Assembly (NCBI GenBank): GCA_015485585.1 | Contig: WFTI01000019.1 | Location: 1 to 38,814, forward strand | Direction of reading: 5' to 3' | Origin: Candidatus Dojkabacteria bacterium | GTDB taxonomy: Bacteria; Patescibacteriota; Dojkabacteria; GCA-002793355 | DNA length: 38,814 nucleotides | Part shown: positions 38,335 through 38,814 of the stretch, piece after piece | Layout: each line of letters begins with the position of its first letter | How positions within the stretch are numbered: the first letter of the stretch is position 1 | The notes under the pieces: model-generated | Told to the model about the DNA's origin: nothing | The model's input: only the letters and a program-made list of their open reading frames with translations | Database searches by the model: none | Translations under genes and position numbers: made by a program

Positions 38335-38338
38335 AGAG

Positions 38339-38814
38339 ATGATGACAAAACAGCAAGACATCTTTATCTTAGGAACAGCATACAGCGGTTCTACATTGCT
38401 AGGGAGGTTCCTTGATTCATACAAGGAAATAACTTATCTAGGAGAAATCAACAGACTAGAAGGTTTTGGCCCCCCCAAAAAATATGAATGGGAAGTTAAT
38501 GAAAGATGTTTTTACTGTGGAATCAAAAATAGAGAATGTCCTGTATGGACGTATGAAACCATCAGGAAATTCAAAAAACGTGGAGAACTAAAAATATTCG
38601 ATACGGCTCGCAGACTTTTTAACACCCCGATCATTGTAGATGGTTCAAAGTTTTTAGATTGGCTAAGACACCTAGTATTTCATGGTTATAGTCTTGAAAA
38701 AACAAAAGTCATAGTGAGTGTAAAAAATCCATTCGCTACAGTCTACAGTATTGTAAAGAGAAAATTTTTTCAAGTTTTTGAAGCTGCAAATACTTGGAGG
38801 GATACTTATTACGA
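38339..38814 (+). CDS. Sulfotransferase-family protein, N-terminal part (continues past window end)
   Basis: MMTKQQDIFILGTAYSGSTLLGRFLDSYKEITYLGEINR: PAPS-binding-type loop; IIVDGSKFLDWLRHL; KVIVSVKNPFATVYSIVKR. Confidence 0.72.
   Translation, partial: MMTKQQDIFILGTAYSGSTLLGRFLDSYKEITYLGEINRLEGFGPPKKYEWEVNERCFYCGIKNRECPVWTYETIRKFKKRGELKIFDTARRLFNTPIIVDGSKFLDWLRHLVFHGYSLEKTKVIVSVKNPFATVYSIVKRKFFQVFEAANTWRDTYY

Noticed and set aside
1-38814. Possible alternative genetic code (UGA = Gly, as in some CPR lineages)
   Set aside because: The MscS gene ends in TGA at the expected C-terminus and conserved ORFs contain no in-frame TGA; code 11 fits.
1-38814. CRISPR arrays, IS elements, prophage
   Set aside because: No regularly spaced direct repeats, transposase/integrase motifs or phage structural genes seen by reading.

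Overview
This is a chromosomal segment of about 38.8 kb, AT-rich, bacterial and standard-code (TGA acts as a stop). It is densely packed with short or overlapping intergenic regions. Gene content and divergence suggest a reduced-genome lineage, possibly CPR/Patescibacteria; this is inference only. I see no transposon, phage or CRISPR array.

Protein-coding content: partial rpoB; a DsbA-like oxidoreductase; a bactofilin-like membrane protein; a Mur ligase with a MurC/Mpl-like N-terminus and MurE-like core; an M32 carboxypeptidase; archaeal-type aspS; def; PilN/PilO-like genes; rpoD/sigA; groEL; a PEGA protein; a Rossmann-like plus DUF4012-like membrane protein; uvrB; a RodZ-like HTH protein; ferredoxin; trxB; mutS; a PEP-synthase-like ATP-grasp/swivel protein; a Wzm/Wzt-type ABC exporter; pyk; murD; a divergent mraY; a cytochrome-b5-like protein; murF; a FolC-MTHFS fusion; an MscS channel; a large HAD protein; and a partial sulfotransferase.

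RNA genes: tRNA-His(GTG), tRNA-Ala(GGC), and a complete tmRNA (ssrA) on the minus strand that the ORF track misses.

Most interesting observations: (1) a tmRNA with a predicted 26-aa tag, ERVKQAFEGLVEALGFGAQPALALAV, whose ORF lies in strong hairpins; (2) the same 10-bp palindrome ATTATATAAT between two divergent gene pairs, placing overlapping back-to-back -10 boxes 4-8 nt from both start codons, with a degenerate third case, plus a wider pattern suggesting leaderless transcription; (3) a FolC/5-formyl-THF cyclo-ligase fusion; (4) an MraY homolog with altered catalytic motifs; (5) a chimeric Mur ligase; (6) a def gene that reads antisense through the whole tRNA-His gene; (7) an SDR-like/DUF4012-like membrane fusion.
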